Source of the DNA: CAZSBB01 sp964605235
Lineage (GTDB): Bacteria > Planctomycetota > Phycisphaerae > Phycisphaerales > Phycisphaeraceae
Length of the DNA: 64,000 nt
Direction of reading: 5' to 3'
Assembly: GCA_964605235.1 (NCBI GenBank)
Contig: CAZSBB010000036.1
Span: 1-64,000, forward strand
The notes under the pieces were generated by a model. The model made no database searches and had not been told where the DNA came from. It saw nothing but the letters and a program-made list of their open reading frames with translations. Position numbers and translations under genes: made by a program. Below, piece after piece: positions 45,075-53,067 of this stretch. Every line of letters starts with the position of its first letter. Position 1 is the stretch's first letter.

Positions 45075-46601
45075 ATGCCCACCTCTGCACCAGCCAAACG
45101 TAAGACCAAACGGACGAGCAAAACCGCGGTCGCCAAACGGCCCAAACCCGCCGCGCGAACACCGTCCGCGCGGGCGGCCAAGCCGGTCCGGGGTCAACCC
45201 AGCAGCAAAGCACCCGACCCCTCCGCTGCCCCGGCGGTGAATCCCGCGATCACCAACTACACCACCGGCCTCAAGTGGCTCTACAGCCACACGGACTATG
45301 AGCGCATGCGCATCGTGCCTTACAACACGCGCACGTTCAGCCTCGATCGCGTGCGCAAGCTCCTGACTCTGCTGGGCAACCCGCAGCAGGAACTCAAGTG
45401 CATCCACGTCGCCGGCACCAAGGGCAAAGGCTCCACCTGCACCATGCTCGCCAGCATGCTTCAGGCGTGCGGCTACACCGTCGGCCTGTACACCAGCCCC
45501 CATCTGGTCGACCTGCGCGAACGCATCACCATCAACGGCGAAATGATCAGCTATGCCGACATGGCGGAACTGCTCAAACAGGTCAACAAGGCGGAAAAGA
45601 AGCTCGGCCAGCAACTGAGCTACTTTGAAATCCTCACCGCTGCCGCCTTCCGCTACTTCGCTGACCAGGCGGTCGATGTCGTTGTGCTGGAGACCGGGCT
45701 CGGTGGGCGCCTCGACGCCACCAATGTCGTCACCCCGCTGGCGTGCGGCATCACCAGCATCAGCTATGACCACACCAACATCCTGGGCAAAACCCTCGAA
45801 CTGATCGCCAAGGAAAAAGCGGGTATCTTCAAAAAGTCCATTCCCGCCATCAGCGTCGAGCAGAACCCCGAAGTCTCCGCTGCCCTCCGGCAATTCGCTT
45901 CCGACGCCCAGTGCCCCCTGCAGTTCACCGGGCAGGAGATCGAATTCAGCTACCGGTTTGAAGCCAACCGCGAGTTGGGCCCGCACACCCGCGTCTGCCT
46001 GACCACCGCCTCCAGCCGGTTCGAGCATCTGCCCGTGCCGCTGCGGGGTGAGCATCAGGCGCACAACTGTGCCCTGGCGCTGGCGCTGCTGGACAAGCTC
46101 AAAGCCCACGGCTTCAACCTGCCCGACGAACAGGTCGTTGAAGGTCTGGCGCAGACCAGGCTGCCCGGTCGCATGGAACAGGTGTGGTCCGAACCGCGCG
46201 TGCTGATCGACGGCGCCCACAATGCCGCGAGCATCCAGGCGCTCATCCGCGCCTTGGGCGCGCACATCGCTTACGACTCGCTGGTGATGATCTTCGGCTG
46301 CGGCCAGGACAAGGACATCACCGGCATGCTCCAGCAGGTCGCCCTGGGCGCTGACAAGGTGATCTTCACCCGCGCCCGCGCCAACCCCCGCGCCAGCGAG
46401 CCCGAAGATCTGCTGCACAGCTTCAACGAAGCCTCCGGCAAGATGGCGCAGACCGCCGCCACGCTGGAGGACGCCCTGCGCCTGGCGAGCCGCGCCGTGA
46501 GCCGCGAGGACCTGATCCTCATCACCGGCAGCTTCTACCTCGTCGGCGAAGCCCGCAAGTACTTCATCGACCTCGCCAACCGCAAACGCGCCGGCAAGTA
46601 A
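45075..46601 (+). CDS. folC: Bifunctional folylpolyglutamate/dihydrofolate synthase FolC with basic N-terminal extension
   Basis: 508 residues against about 430 usual. FolC adds glutamates to folates, and in many bacteria also makes dihydrofolate. The Mur-ligase P-loop HVAGTKGKGSTCTML, the omega-loop region YTSPHLVDLRERITING, GGRLDATNVV and the C-terminal DGAHNAASIQAL motif are intact. About 57 residues at the N terminus are Lys/Arg/Ala/Pro-rich (KRKTKRTSKTAVAKRPKP), low-complexity and likely disordered. The promoter position 9 nt before ATG 45075 argues that this extension is really translated. A strong terminator follows. Confidence 0.94.
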   Translation: MPTSAPAKRKTKRTSKTAVAKRPKPAARTPSARAAKPVRGQPSSKAPDPSAAPAVNPAITNYTTGLKWLYSHTDYERMRIVPYNTRTFSLDRVRKLLTLLGNPQQELKCIHVAGTKGKGSTCTMLASMLQACGYTVGLYTSPHLVDLRERITINGEMISYADMAELLKQVNKAEKKLGQQLSYFEILTAAAFRYFADQAVDVVVLETGLGGRLDATNVVTPLACGITSISYDHTNILGKTLELIAKEKAGIFKKSIPAISVEQNPEVSAALRQFASDAQCPLQFTGQEIEFSYRFEANRELGPHTRVCLTTASSRFEHLPVPLRGEHQAHNCALALALLDKLKAHGFNLPDEQVVEGLAQTRLPGRMEQVWSEPRVLIDGAHNAASIQALIRALGAHIAYDSLVMIFGCGQDKDITGMLQQVALGADKVIFTRARANPRASEPEDLLHSFNEASGKMAQTAATLEDALRLASRAVSREDLILITGSFYLVGEARKYFIDLANRKRAGK

Positions 46602-46639
46602 TCCGCCGCGGCGCAGCTCACTCAACAGAATCACCACGC

Positions 46640-46670
46640 AACCCCGAGTTTTGCTCGGGGTTGTTTTTTT
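46640..46670 (+). terminator. Rho-independent terminator of folC
   Basis: 9-bp stem AACCCCGAG/CTCGGGGTT (46640-46648, 46654-46662), 5-nt loop, followed by GTTTTTTT. Confidence 0.92.
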
Positions 46671-46693
46671 GCTGGCCAACGGACTGGGGGGTA

Positions 46694-46975
46694 TCAGTGG
46701 CCTTGCTGTTGTGATCGGCATGCGAGTGCGTATTGCTCTCGCAATGGTGCCAGCAAACGCTGTTGCTCAAATAAACCGCTGGTCGGCTTTTCGATGTGCA
46801 TGTGCTTGACCGCATCCGTCACGGCCACCAATGCTCGTCCCCGCTGCTCGGCGGTCATTCGCCGCAGCTCGTCATCCTTGATCGCCTGCAGCTTCGGCCC
46901 CCATTCCTTCCAGCGTTCGACGAACGCTTTGAGGTCTTCCATCTGTTGTGGCTCGGACTCCATAACCCCCATCAT
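46694..46975 (-). CDS. Small hypothetical protein
   Basis: About 93 residues, charged and probably all-helical: EDLKAFVERWKEWGPKLQ, then DDELRRMTAEQRGRALVAV and a Gln-rich end. No family is recognised. Three in-frame ATGs (46975, 46972, 46963) lie close together; none has a clear Shine-Dalgarno. It is divergent from the dus gene with 45 bp between them. Longer readings of the frame upstream are antisense to dus. Confidence 0.55.
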   Translation of the reverse strand: MMGVMESEPQQMEDLKAFVERWKEWGPKLQAIKDDELRRMTAEQRGRALVAVTDAVKHMHIEKPTSGLFEQQRLLAPLREQYALACRSQQQGH

Positions 46976-47008
46976 ACCGCCGAACCCCGGCTGCTCCGCC
47001 CGCCCGGC

Positions 47009-47014
47009 TACAAT
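47009..47014 (+). promoter_or_regulatory. Predicted -10 of dus, probably leaderless
   Basis: TACAAT lies 6 nt before the ATG and no Shine-Dalgarno is present. No clear -35 at 17 bp. Confidence 0.4.
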
Positions 47015-47020
47015 TCGCCC

Positions 47021-48079
47021 ATGCTGGCTCCGCTGCAACTTGGTTCGCTGCGTCTGGCGACGCCGCTGCTGCTGGCGCCGATCGCCGGGTTCTGCGATCT
47101 GGCGTTTCGGCTGGTGGTGCGCTCCGTGCGGGCGACGCCGGAGACCGGCATTGGCGACATCCCGGCCGTGGGGCTCGCCTGCACCGATCTGCTCTGTCCG
47201 CACGCCATCCTCCGCGCTAGCGACAAAACCCTCTGGCTGGCGGCAACCAGTGAAGCTGACCGTCCGCTGGCGATGCAGCTTTATGGCCGGCATGTCGAGG
47301 TGCTGCGCGATGCCGCCTTGTGGGCGCAGGACCATGGCGCCAGTCTGATCGACATCAACATGGGTTGCCCGGTCGACAAGGTGACCAAGAAAAACGGCGG
47401 GTCGAAACTGCTCTGTGAGCCGCAGCTTGCCGAGGAAATCGTGCGCGAGGTGGCGGGGGCGGTGCGGGTGCCGGTGACGTGCAAGATTCGGCTCGGTTGG
47501 AGCGACAGCCAACTCATCGTCGACGACCTGCCCCCGCGGCTGGCGGATGCCGGGGCGGTCGCCATCACCGTGCATGGGCGCACCACCGAGCAGCTCTTTC
47601 GCGGGCAGGTGCAACTGGCGGGCATCGCCCGCGTGGTGGCGTCCGTCGGCCGGCATCATCCTGAGGTGAAAGTGATCGGCAACGGCGATGTGCTCAGCCC
47701 CGCCGACGCGCTGCGCATGCTCAGTGTCACCGGCTGCCACGGCGTGATGATCGGGCGCGGCGCGCTGCGCCAGCCCTGGCTATTCCGCGATGTCGCCCAC
47801 ATGCTCGCCACCGGCAGCGCGCCCGAACCACTCCCCCGGCGGCAGCGCGCCCAGCTCGTGCTCGATCATTTTGAACAGCTCCTGCACTGGCGCGAAGAGC
47901 GCATCGCGCTCAACACCATGCGCCAGCGCATGAGCTGGTACTCCGCCGCCCTGCAGCCCTGGCCCGGTTTGCGCCAGCAGGCGCGGCTGCTCGAAAGTGT
48001 CACGGCTTTCCGGGAGTTCATGGCTCAGGGCATGGCGCAGATGGAAGCCGACGCCGCGCCAGTTCTGACTTCGCCCTGA
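47021..48079 (+). CDS. dus: tRNA-dihydrouridine synthase
   Basis: 352 residues, FMN-dependent TIM barrel plus helical tRNA-binding domain. It reduces specific D-loop uridines. LAPIAGFCDLAFRLVVRS at the N terminus binds FMN. The catalytic Cys is in DINMGCPVDKVTKKNGGSKL, followed by VTCKIRLGW, AITVHGRTTEQ (His) and VIGNGDVLSPADAL with GVMIGRGAL (phosphate site). The sequence is closest in style to DusB, but subtype cannot be fixed by eye. Longer upstream readings of the frame are antisense to the small gene before it. Confidence 0.95.
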   Translation: MLAPLQLGSLRLATPLLLAPIAGFCDLAFRLVVRSVRATPETGIGDIPAVGLACTDLLCPHAILRASDKTLWLAATSEADRPLAMQLYGRHVEVLRDAALWAQDHGASLIDINMGCPVDKVTKKNGGSKLLCEPQLAEEIVREVAGAVRVPVTCKIRLGWSDSQLIVDDLPPRLADAGAVAITVHGRTTEQLFRGQVQLAGIARVVASVGRHHPEVKVIGNGDVLSPADALRMLSVTGCHGVMIGRGALRQPWLFRDVAHMLATGSAPEPLPRRQRAQLVLDHFEQLLHWREERIALNTMRQRMSWYSAALQPWPGLRQQARLLESVTAFREFMAQGMAQMEADAAPVLTSP

Positions 48080-48103
48080 ACTGGCAGCGTCACTGTTGCG
48101 CGC

Positions 48104-48934
48104 TCACCGTCCCACGCGCCCGCGCACCACGCGCGAGCCGAACACCGACCGGGCGCTGGTCGCGCTGCCGCCGATGGCGATCCGCGCCCGCTGCCGCGCG
48201 CCGGTCCACCGGCCCAGTTGCTGCCGGCGCGGGTCGCTCAGGCGGGCGATTTCCTCGGCACACAACGCGCGGTTGTACATGCGCACCTCGGCAAACGCAG
48301 CGTTGAGGTAGCTGTTGAGCGCGCCTTCATCCTGGGCGCCCAGCAGCAGATTGCCGTTGTTGGTCAGGAAGTCCGCCGGGCGGGTGTGCGGGTTGCCGCT
48401 GTCCGCCTTGCCGTCGATGTAGTAACGGATGGCGGCGCTGCTGTGCTGATGCACCACCGCCAGGCTGTGCGGCGCCGCCGGGAAGCCATCGGAACCCCAC
48501 AGCGAATATTCGGTGCTGCCGGGGTTGCGCCATTGCAGGTTGAGGTAGTTGTTGCTGCCGCTGGTTTGCAGCGCCACGACATAGTTGGACGTGGTGGTGT
48601 TGGGCCGCTTCGACAGCAGAATGCCCGTGCTGGCGGAAGTGCGCAGCCGGGCGAAGAACGTGAAGCTGCCGGCCAGGTCCCAGTTCGGATGTTCCGCCAG
48701 GCTCAGGTAATCCGGCGAACCCTGGCAGCGCACCGCCGGGCCGAGCTGGACATCGGTTTCCCATTGCGGATTGCCCTGCACGTCGGCGATCCGTCCGGTG
48801 ACTTGATCGCCCAGACGCCGACTGGCGCTCAGCGCCGCCAGCACATGCGCGACCAGGCCCGTGCCCAGGGCAGCGCGGGCGTCAGCGCGCGGCGCGTGTC
48901 GCGCCGTCGGGCGCAGTTCGGGGAGCAGTCCCAT
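48104..48934 (-). CDS. LamG/concanavalin-A-like domain protein, phage-structural type
   Basis: 276 residues. A LamG-like jelly roll spans about residues 70-225: SLAEHPNWDLAGSFTFFARL, GILLSKRP, RYYIDGKADSG, LLLGAQDE and FAEVRMYNRALCAEEI, the typical LamG end motif. The N terminus is basic and lacks a signal peptide. It directly follows, with a 1-nt gap, the gene at 48936-49379. LamG proteins of this kind occur as phage or tail-associated structural proteins. It may be a prophage remnant or domesticated module. Confidence 0.8.
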   Translation of the reverse strand: MGLLPELRPTARHAPRADARAALGTGLVAHVLAALSASRRLGDQVTGRIADVQGNPQWETDVQLGPAVRCQGSPDYLSLAEHPNWDLAGSFTFFARLRTSASTGILLSKRPNTTTSNYVVALQTSGSNNYLNLQWRNPGSTEYSLWGSDGFPAAPHSLAVVHQHSSAAIRYYIDGKADSGNPHTRPADFLTNNGNLLLGAQDEGALNSYLNAAFAEVRMYNRALCAEEIARLSDPRRQQLGRWTGARQRARIAIGGSATSARSVFGSRVVRGRVGR

Positions 48935-48935
48935 G

Positions 48936-49379
48936 TCACTGCACCTCCTCGTTGTAGGTGAACAGCTTCACGGTGCTGCCCGACGCCGGGAACGCCTGGC
49001 CGCTGCTGTTGCGGATGACCGCTTTGAACTTGCTCGGGGGCAGCACGATGCCGTGCAGGTGGACGCGCTGGGCGGTGGTGACGGCCCGGAGCGGGAAGTT
49101 GCCGCGCCACGCGGTGTGGGGCGGGGCGACGCTGCTGCCGCCGTCCTGATAGTTGGTGCCGTCGAGCGCGGTCAGCAGATACAGCGAGATGAACCCGTCC
49201 CCGCTGGGGGCGCTGCCGAAGGTGACGTTGAGTTCGATATCACCATAGACGTTGTGCTCGCCGGCGTTGTCCACCGCGGCGCCGGCGGCGCTGTAGCTGC
49301 CGTCGCCCAGCGAATCCAGCTCGGTCGACAAGGCGGTGACGGCGGACGATAGGGCAGACCATTTCACGGCATTGGGCAT
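48936..49379 (-). CDS. Phage-structural-like small protein
   Basis: 147 residues. The pattern MPNAVKWSALSSAVTALSTE, DNAGEHNVYGDIELNVTF, FISLYLLTALDGTNYQDG and LPPSKFKAVIRNSSG resembles small beta-rich proteins next to phage tail or fibre genes. There is no signal peptide. ATG 49379 follows AGGAG. It forms a two-gene cassette with the LamG gene; no other phage genes are nearby. The assignment rests on resemblance and pairing only. Confidence 0.65.
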   Translation of the reverse strand: MPNAVKWSALSSAVTALSTELDSLGDGSYSAAGAAVDNAGEHNVYGDIELNVTFGSAPSGDGFISLYLLTALDGTNYQDGGSSVAPPHTAWRGNFPLRAVTTAQRVHLHGIVLPPSKFKAVIRNSSGQAFPASGSTVKLFTYNEEVQ

Positions 49380-49646
49380 GATGCGGCTCCTGAGGCAAGA
49401 GTTCCCCGAAACAGGACAGGCGACTCCCGCACGCTAGAGCTTGCCGGCAAAAATTGTCAATGCCGGCGGGGATTTGGCGGATGTTCGATTTTCTACGGCT
49501 CACAAATCAGCAAGACAGGCGGCGCTGCAAGACTAACGTAGGCGCCATTGTTGTCTGGGACCCGCCGTCCACCAGTTCGTTGTTGGTTGATTGCTTTCGC
49601 GGCGCTGCGGTCGCTTGCCGCGCTGCGCCCGCGCCGGAGCTTGCCC

Positions 49647-50738
49647 ATGACCACCCCCGCCGTCGCCCCCGAGCCGTCGGAAACGCGCGCCCCGCAGCGG
49701 GTCAACTGGATTCGCTGCAAGGTGGAGCGCGAGCAATTAAGCGAATTAAACCGCCGCAGCGACTTCCTGGGCTTCGTGCAGACGCTGGGCTATCTGGGAT
49801 TGCTGGCGCTTAATGGAGCGCTGGCGTACTACTCGGCGTACCACTGGCCGTGGTACGTCACGGTGCTGCTGGTGTACTGGCACGGCACCTGCTGGCATTT
49901 CCTGATCAACGGGTTTCATGAGCTGATTCACGAATCGGTCTTTCGCACCCGCTGGCTCAATGGCTTCTTCCTGCGCGTGTTCAGTTTTCTGGGGTGGTAC
50001 AACCATCACCATTTCTGGGCCAGTCACACGGAGCACCATAAGTACACGCTGCATCCGCCGGATGATCTGGAGGTGGTGCTGCCGGTGAAGCTGACCTGGC
50101 GCGGCTTCTGGCAGGGCGCGCTCCTCAACCCGCGCGTGCCGTACTGGCTGCTTAAAGGCACGCTCAAAACCGCGCTGGGGCGGATCGATCCCCAGGACCG
50201 CTGGACGCAAATCCTGTTTCCCGCCGATCAGCCCCGCCGCCGGCGCCTGCTGCGGAACTGGGCGCTGCTGCTGCTGCTGGGCCATGGCCTGATCGCCGGC
50301 GTCGCCCTGTACTTTGACCAGTGGATGGTGCCGATTCTGGTCACCTTTCCGTTGGCGTACGGCGGGGCGCTGCACTGGCTGTGCAACAACAGTCAGCATG
50401 TGGGGCTGGCGGACAACGTCAATGACTTCCGCCTCTGCTGCCGAACGATCTATCTCAACCCGCTGTTCCAGTTCCTGTACTGGCACATGAACTACCACAC
50501 CGAGCACCACATGTTTGCCGCCGTGCCGTGTTACAAGCTGCCGCGGCTGCATCGGTTGATCAAGGACCAGATGCCGCCGTGCCCCAACGGGTTGTACGCG
50601 ACGTGGGTGGGCATCAATGCGATCCTCAAGCAGCAGCGGGAGGACCCGGCTTACCAGTACGTCGCGCCGGCGCCGCCGATCCCCGGGCGCGGCAATGCCG
50701 AGGACAACGCGGCCGAGCCGACGCCCGCACTGGGGTAA
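49647..50738 (+). CDS. Membrane fatty-acid desaturase
   Basis: 363 residues of the diiron membrane desaturase superfamily. Three histidine boxes are present: HELIHE (HxxxH), HTEHHKY within NHHHFWASHTEHH, and YHTEHHMF, with additional His in NNSQHVGL. About four membrane helices include YLGLLALNGALAYYSAY and LLLLLGHGLIAGVALYF. It introduces double bonds into acyl chains or acts on a related lipid; regiospecificity is unknown. ATG 49647 follows GGAG; earlier in-frame codons have no ribosome-binding site. Confidence 0.92.
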   Translation: MTTPAVAPEPSETRAPQRVNWIRCKVEREQLSELNRRSDFLGFVQTLGYLGLLALNGALAYYSAYHWPWYVTVLLVYWHGTCWHFLINGFHELIHESVFRTRWLNGFFLRVFSFLGWYNHHHFWASHTEHHKYTLHPPDDLEVVLPVKLTWRGFWQGALLNPRVPYWLLKGTLKTALGRIDPQDRWTQILFPADQPRRRRLLRNWALLLLLGHGLIAGVALYFDQWMVPILVTFPLAYGGALHWLCNNSQHVGLADNVNDFRLCCRTIYLNPLFQFLYWHMNYHTEHHMFAAVPCYKLPRLHRLIKDQMPPCPNGLYATWVGINAILKQQREDPAYQYVAPAPPIPGRGNAEDNAAEPTPALG

Positions 50739-50783
50739 GGCATGGCAGCAATCAGCACGTCGGCAACGATGTGAAAATGCTTG

Positions 50784-50896
50784 TCACCACAAAGGCACTG
50801 AGAACACAGAGCAAAGTCCACCGAGAACCGTCGGCCAGTGACGGCCTGGGCTGGATGCTCATGTATTTCTCGGTGTTCTCTGTGTCTCTGTGGTGA
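50784..50896. repeat. Inverted-repeat element, TCACCACAGAGACACAGAG family, copy A
   Basis: Ends TCACCACA (50784) and TGTGGTGA (50896) are exact reverse complements; inner parts such as GAGAACAC and ACCGAGAA also pair, with some mismatches. About 113 bp. The same family as 52945-53061. It is non-coding and lies downstream of the desaturase and tonB genes. Confidence 0.8.
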
Positions 50897-50908
50897 GTAT
50901 TCATAGTG

Positions 50909-52366
50909 TCAGTTGATGCGGTAGACGATTTCCAGTTCCACCGGGCGCTGGCGTTCGGTCAGCAGTTTTCCGCTGGCGCGCCACTTGTACAGACTGGCGA
51001 GGATCGGGGAATCGATCTGGGTGTAGCCGCTGCTGTGGATGATTTGCGCTTCGATCACCTTGCCGTCGGTGTGGTCGAAGATGAGCTTGACCACCGGCGT
51101 CGCCGGCGCCGCCATGGCGCGGTCGGTCAACGTGTTGGGGGTGAACAGGAAACTGCTGCTGACGGCGCTGATGCGCGGCAGCACGGTTTTGATCTCGATG
51201 CCGGGTCCGACCAGCACGCTGCCGATGCGACCCTTCAGATCCTTCGGATCCAGAATGAACGGCTGACTTTCCTTGTCGCTGCGCGCTGCCGAGGTGGGGC
51301 GCGGCGTGGCGGCGGGAGCGGCGGCCGGCGTGGGCGCCGCCTCCGGCTGTGCGGGGTTGGGTTGCTCGGTGGGCTGGGCGACGGCACGGGTTGGCGGGGT
51401 GGGAGCTGGCGTCGGCGTGGGCGGCGCGGGCTGGGCGGGCAAAGGCTCGCCGACGGGTTGCGGGGTGTCGATTGCCGGGCGGGCGGCAGGATCGCCGGTG
51501 TCCGCAGGCTGCGCAGCCTTGCCCGCCGGCTGCTCGATGGGTTTGAGCTGTTCGTCCGGCTGGGGGCCGGTCGCCTGCGCCTGGGTTTTCAGGGCGATGG
51601 GCTCCGTCGGCTCCGCACGTTTTTCGCCGGCGGGATCGGGCTGCGGGGACAGCGGCAGGGGGGCGTGCACGGCGACCTGCTCCACCGGCGCGCCGTCGGG
51701 CGCGGGAGCATCCGTCTTGGCCTCCGGCTGCTCACGCGGCTGCCCCTGCGGGTTCTCCGGTCCCTCGGCGGTCAGTTGCCGCTGGGGATTTTCGGTCTGC
51801 GGCTGCGGCTCCTCGCTCTTGGCGGGCATCGGCTCACGTGGGAGCAACACCGCCACCGGCGGCTGTGGCGGCGCGGCGGCAGGGGTGGGCGGCGCGCTGG
51901 CGGCCGGCTGGGGCGCGGGGGGCGTCGGGTCCATCTCCGCGGGAGCGTCGGGCACCGGGTCCGTCTGCTGCTGCACCGCCGGCTGAATGACCTCATTCCG
52001 GGGGGCGATCAACTCCTGAAAATCGTCATAACTGATCCACGCCACCGTCTGCCGCGGCGGCGCGTTGTCGCGCCCCAGTTGGATCTCCGGCCGGGGCGGC
52101 GGCGGCGCTTCCTCCGGCGCGGGCAATTGCTCCGGCAGCGGCGTCTGGGCGTTCGCCTCCGGTTGAGAGGCTTCCGATTTTTCCGGCGCGGCAAAACTGC
52201 CGAGGGTCGCAGGACTGTCCACGATCATCCGGGTGATGCTTGGCAGCAACAGCACATGCCCCAGCACCGCCACCAGCGCGCCCAGCGCCAGCGGCAGGAT
52301 GGTTTCCCGCTCCACCCAGCGGGATTCGGTCCAGATGTCGCCGGGTTGGAGGGGAACGCTGGGCAT
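50909..52366 (-). CDS. TonB-like energy transducer with long Pro/Ala-rich linker
   Basis: 485 residues. One N-terminal membrane anchor (ILPLALGALVAVLGHVLLL, about residues 22-42). Then roughly 330 residues of Pro/Ala/Gln/Glu-rich sequence, long enough to span a wide periplasm. A C-terminal TonB-like fold follows (TPVVKLIFDHTDGKVIEAQI, SSGYTQIDSPILASLYKW, RPVELEIVYRIN). It would couple the proton motive force through ExbB/ExbD to outer-membrane receptors. exbD is the gene just upstream; no exbB is visible. ATG 52366 is chosen. Confidence 0.85.
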   Translation of the reverse strand: MPSVPLQPGDIWTESRWVERETILPLALGALVAVLGHVLLLPSITRMIVDSPATLGSFAAPEKSEASQPEANAQTPLPEQLPAPEEAPPPPRPEIQLGRDNAPPRQTVAWISYDDFQELIAPRNEVIQPAVQQQTDPVPDAPAEMDPTPPAPQPAASAPPTPAAAPPQPPVAVLLPREPMPAKSEEPQPQTENPQRQLTAEGPENPQGQPREQPEAKTDAPAPDGAPVEQVAVHAPLPLSPQPDPAGEKRAEPTEPIALKTQAQATGPQPDEQLKPIEQPAGKAAQPADTGDPAARPAIDTPQPVGEPLPAQPAPPTPTPAPTPPTRAVAQPTEQPNPAQPEAAPTPAAAPAATPRPTSAARSDKESQPFILDPKDLKGRIGSVLVGPGIEIKTVLPRISAVSSSFLFTPNTLTDRAMAAPATPVVKLIFDHTDGKVIEAQIIHSSGYTQIDSPILASLYKWRASGKLLTERQRPVELEIVYRIN

Positions 52367-52448
52367 GGGGGATGCTAGGCGCGCAGCCGTGTGCGGGCAG
52401 TGGTGGGAGCCGGGGGCAACCGGGAGCAACCGGGGGCAACCGGGGGGG

Positions 52449-52877
52449 TTACGGCGCGGGGGGGCTTTGCGGCGAGCCGACGATGGTGAAGTTCCGCAGT
52501 CCGCTGGTGCGCACCATCTGCACGATGTCGACAAAAATCGGCCCGCGATCCACCGCGCCCGCCTGCTCCAGCGCCAGGTACAGCGTGGGATTGCTCGGGT
52601 CCTGCGCCAGCGTGGTCAGCGTGGACGCCAGGGCTTCGCGGGTGATGGGCTGACGGTTGTAGAAGAGCTGGCCCTGCCGATCGATGGTCACGGCATGAAC
52701 CAGCCGCTGGGGCGACTTCTCGCCGGCGCCCACATCGGTGAGCGTCACGGGCAACACCTCGGCCTGCACCATCATCAGCAGGCTGTAGATGAAGAACGTC
52801 AGCAGCAGGAAGATGACGTCGATCAACGGCACCATCTCCAGCCGGGGGCTGGTGTCAGTTCGGCGAATGGCGAGCAT
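52449..52877 (-). CDS. exbD: Biopolymer transport protein ExbD/TolR
   Basis: 142 residues. An N-terminal SPRLEMVPLIDVIFLLLTFF membrane helix contains the conserved Asp (PLIDVIFLLL) that carries protons in the ExbB-ExbD or TolQ-TolR motor. The periplasmic part has the ALASTLTTLAQDPSNPTLYL pattern of the ExbD C-terminal domain. It is 82 nt upstream of the tonB-like gene, same strand. TAAAAT is 6 nt before the ATG without a Shine-Dalgarno. Confidence 0.93.
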   Translation of the reverse strand: MLAIRRTDTSPRLEMVPLIDVIFLLLTFFIYSLLMMVQAEVLPVTLTDVGAGEKSPQRLVHAVTIDRQGQLFYNRQPITREALASTLTTLAQDPSNPTLYLALEQAGAVDRGPIFVDIVQMVRTSGLRNFTIVGSPQSPPAP

Positions 52878-52883
52878 GACGAC

Positions 52884-52912
52884 ATTTTACCTGCGCTGCG
52901 GGGAAATGTCGG
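52884..52912 (-). promoter_or_regulatory. Predicted exbD promoter, probably leaderless
   Basis: On the minus strand: CCGACA (52912-52907), 17-bp spacer, TAAAAT (52889-52884), GTCGTC, ATG. No Shine-Dalgarno is present. Confidence 0.5.
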
Positions 52913-52944
52913 CGACGCCGCAGCCCTTGCGGATGCGGAAGAGA

Positions 52945-53061
52945 TTTTCACCACAGAGACACAGAGGACACAGAGCGAAGCAGAGTCAGAATTGCGTGAT
53001 CACGGTATCGGCTCCAGCCTGCTGCTCTTTCTCTGTGTCCTCTGTGTCTCTGTGGTGAAAA
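52945..53061. repeat. Perfect 31-bp-arm inverted repeat, TTTTCACCACAGAGACACAG family, copy B
   Basis: Arms 52945-52975 and 53031-53061 are exact reverse complements around a 55-nt centre, total 117 bp. Related to 50784-50896. It lies between exbD and the 3' end of the AmmeMemoRadiSam fusion gene and could form a very stable RNA hairpin. Confidence 0.92.
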
Positions 53062-53067
53062 ATCTGG

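Noticed and set aside
45030..46721. 563-codon minus-strand ORF
   Set aside because: Antisense to folC.
50906..52378. 490-codon Arg/Gly-rich plus-strand ORF
   Set aside because: Mirror of the Pro/Ala-rich tonB linker.
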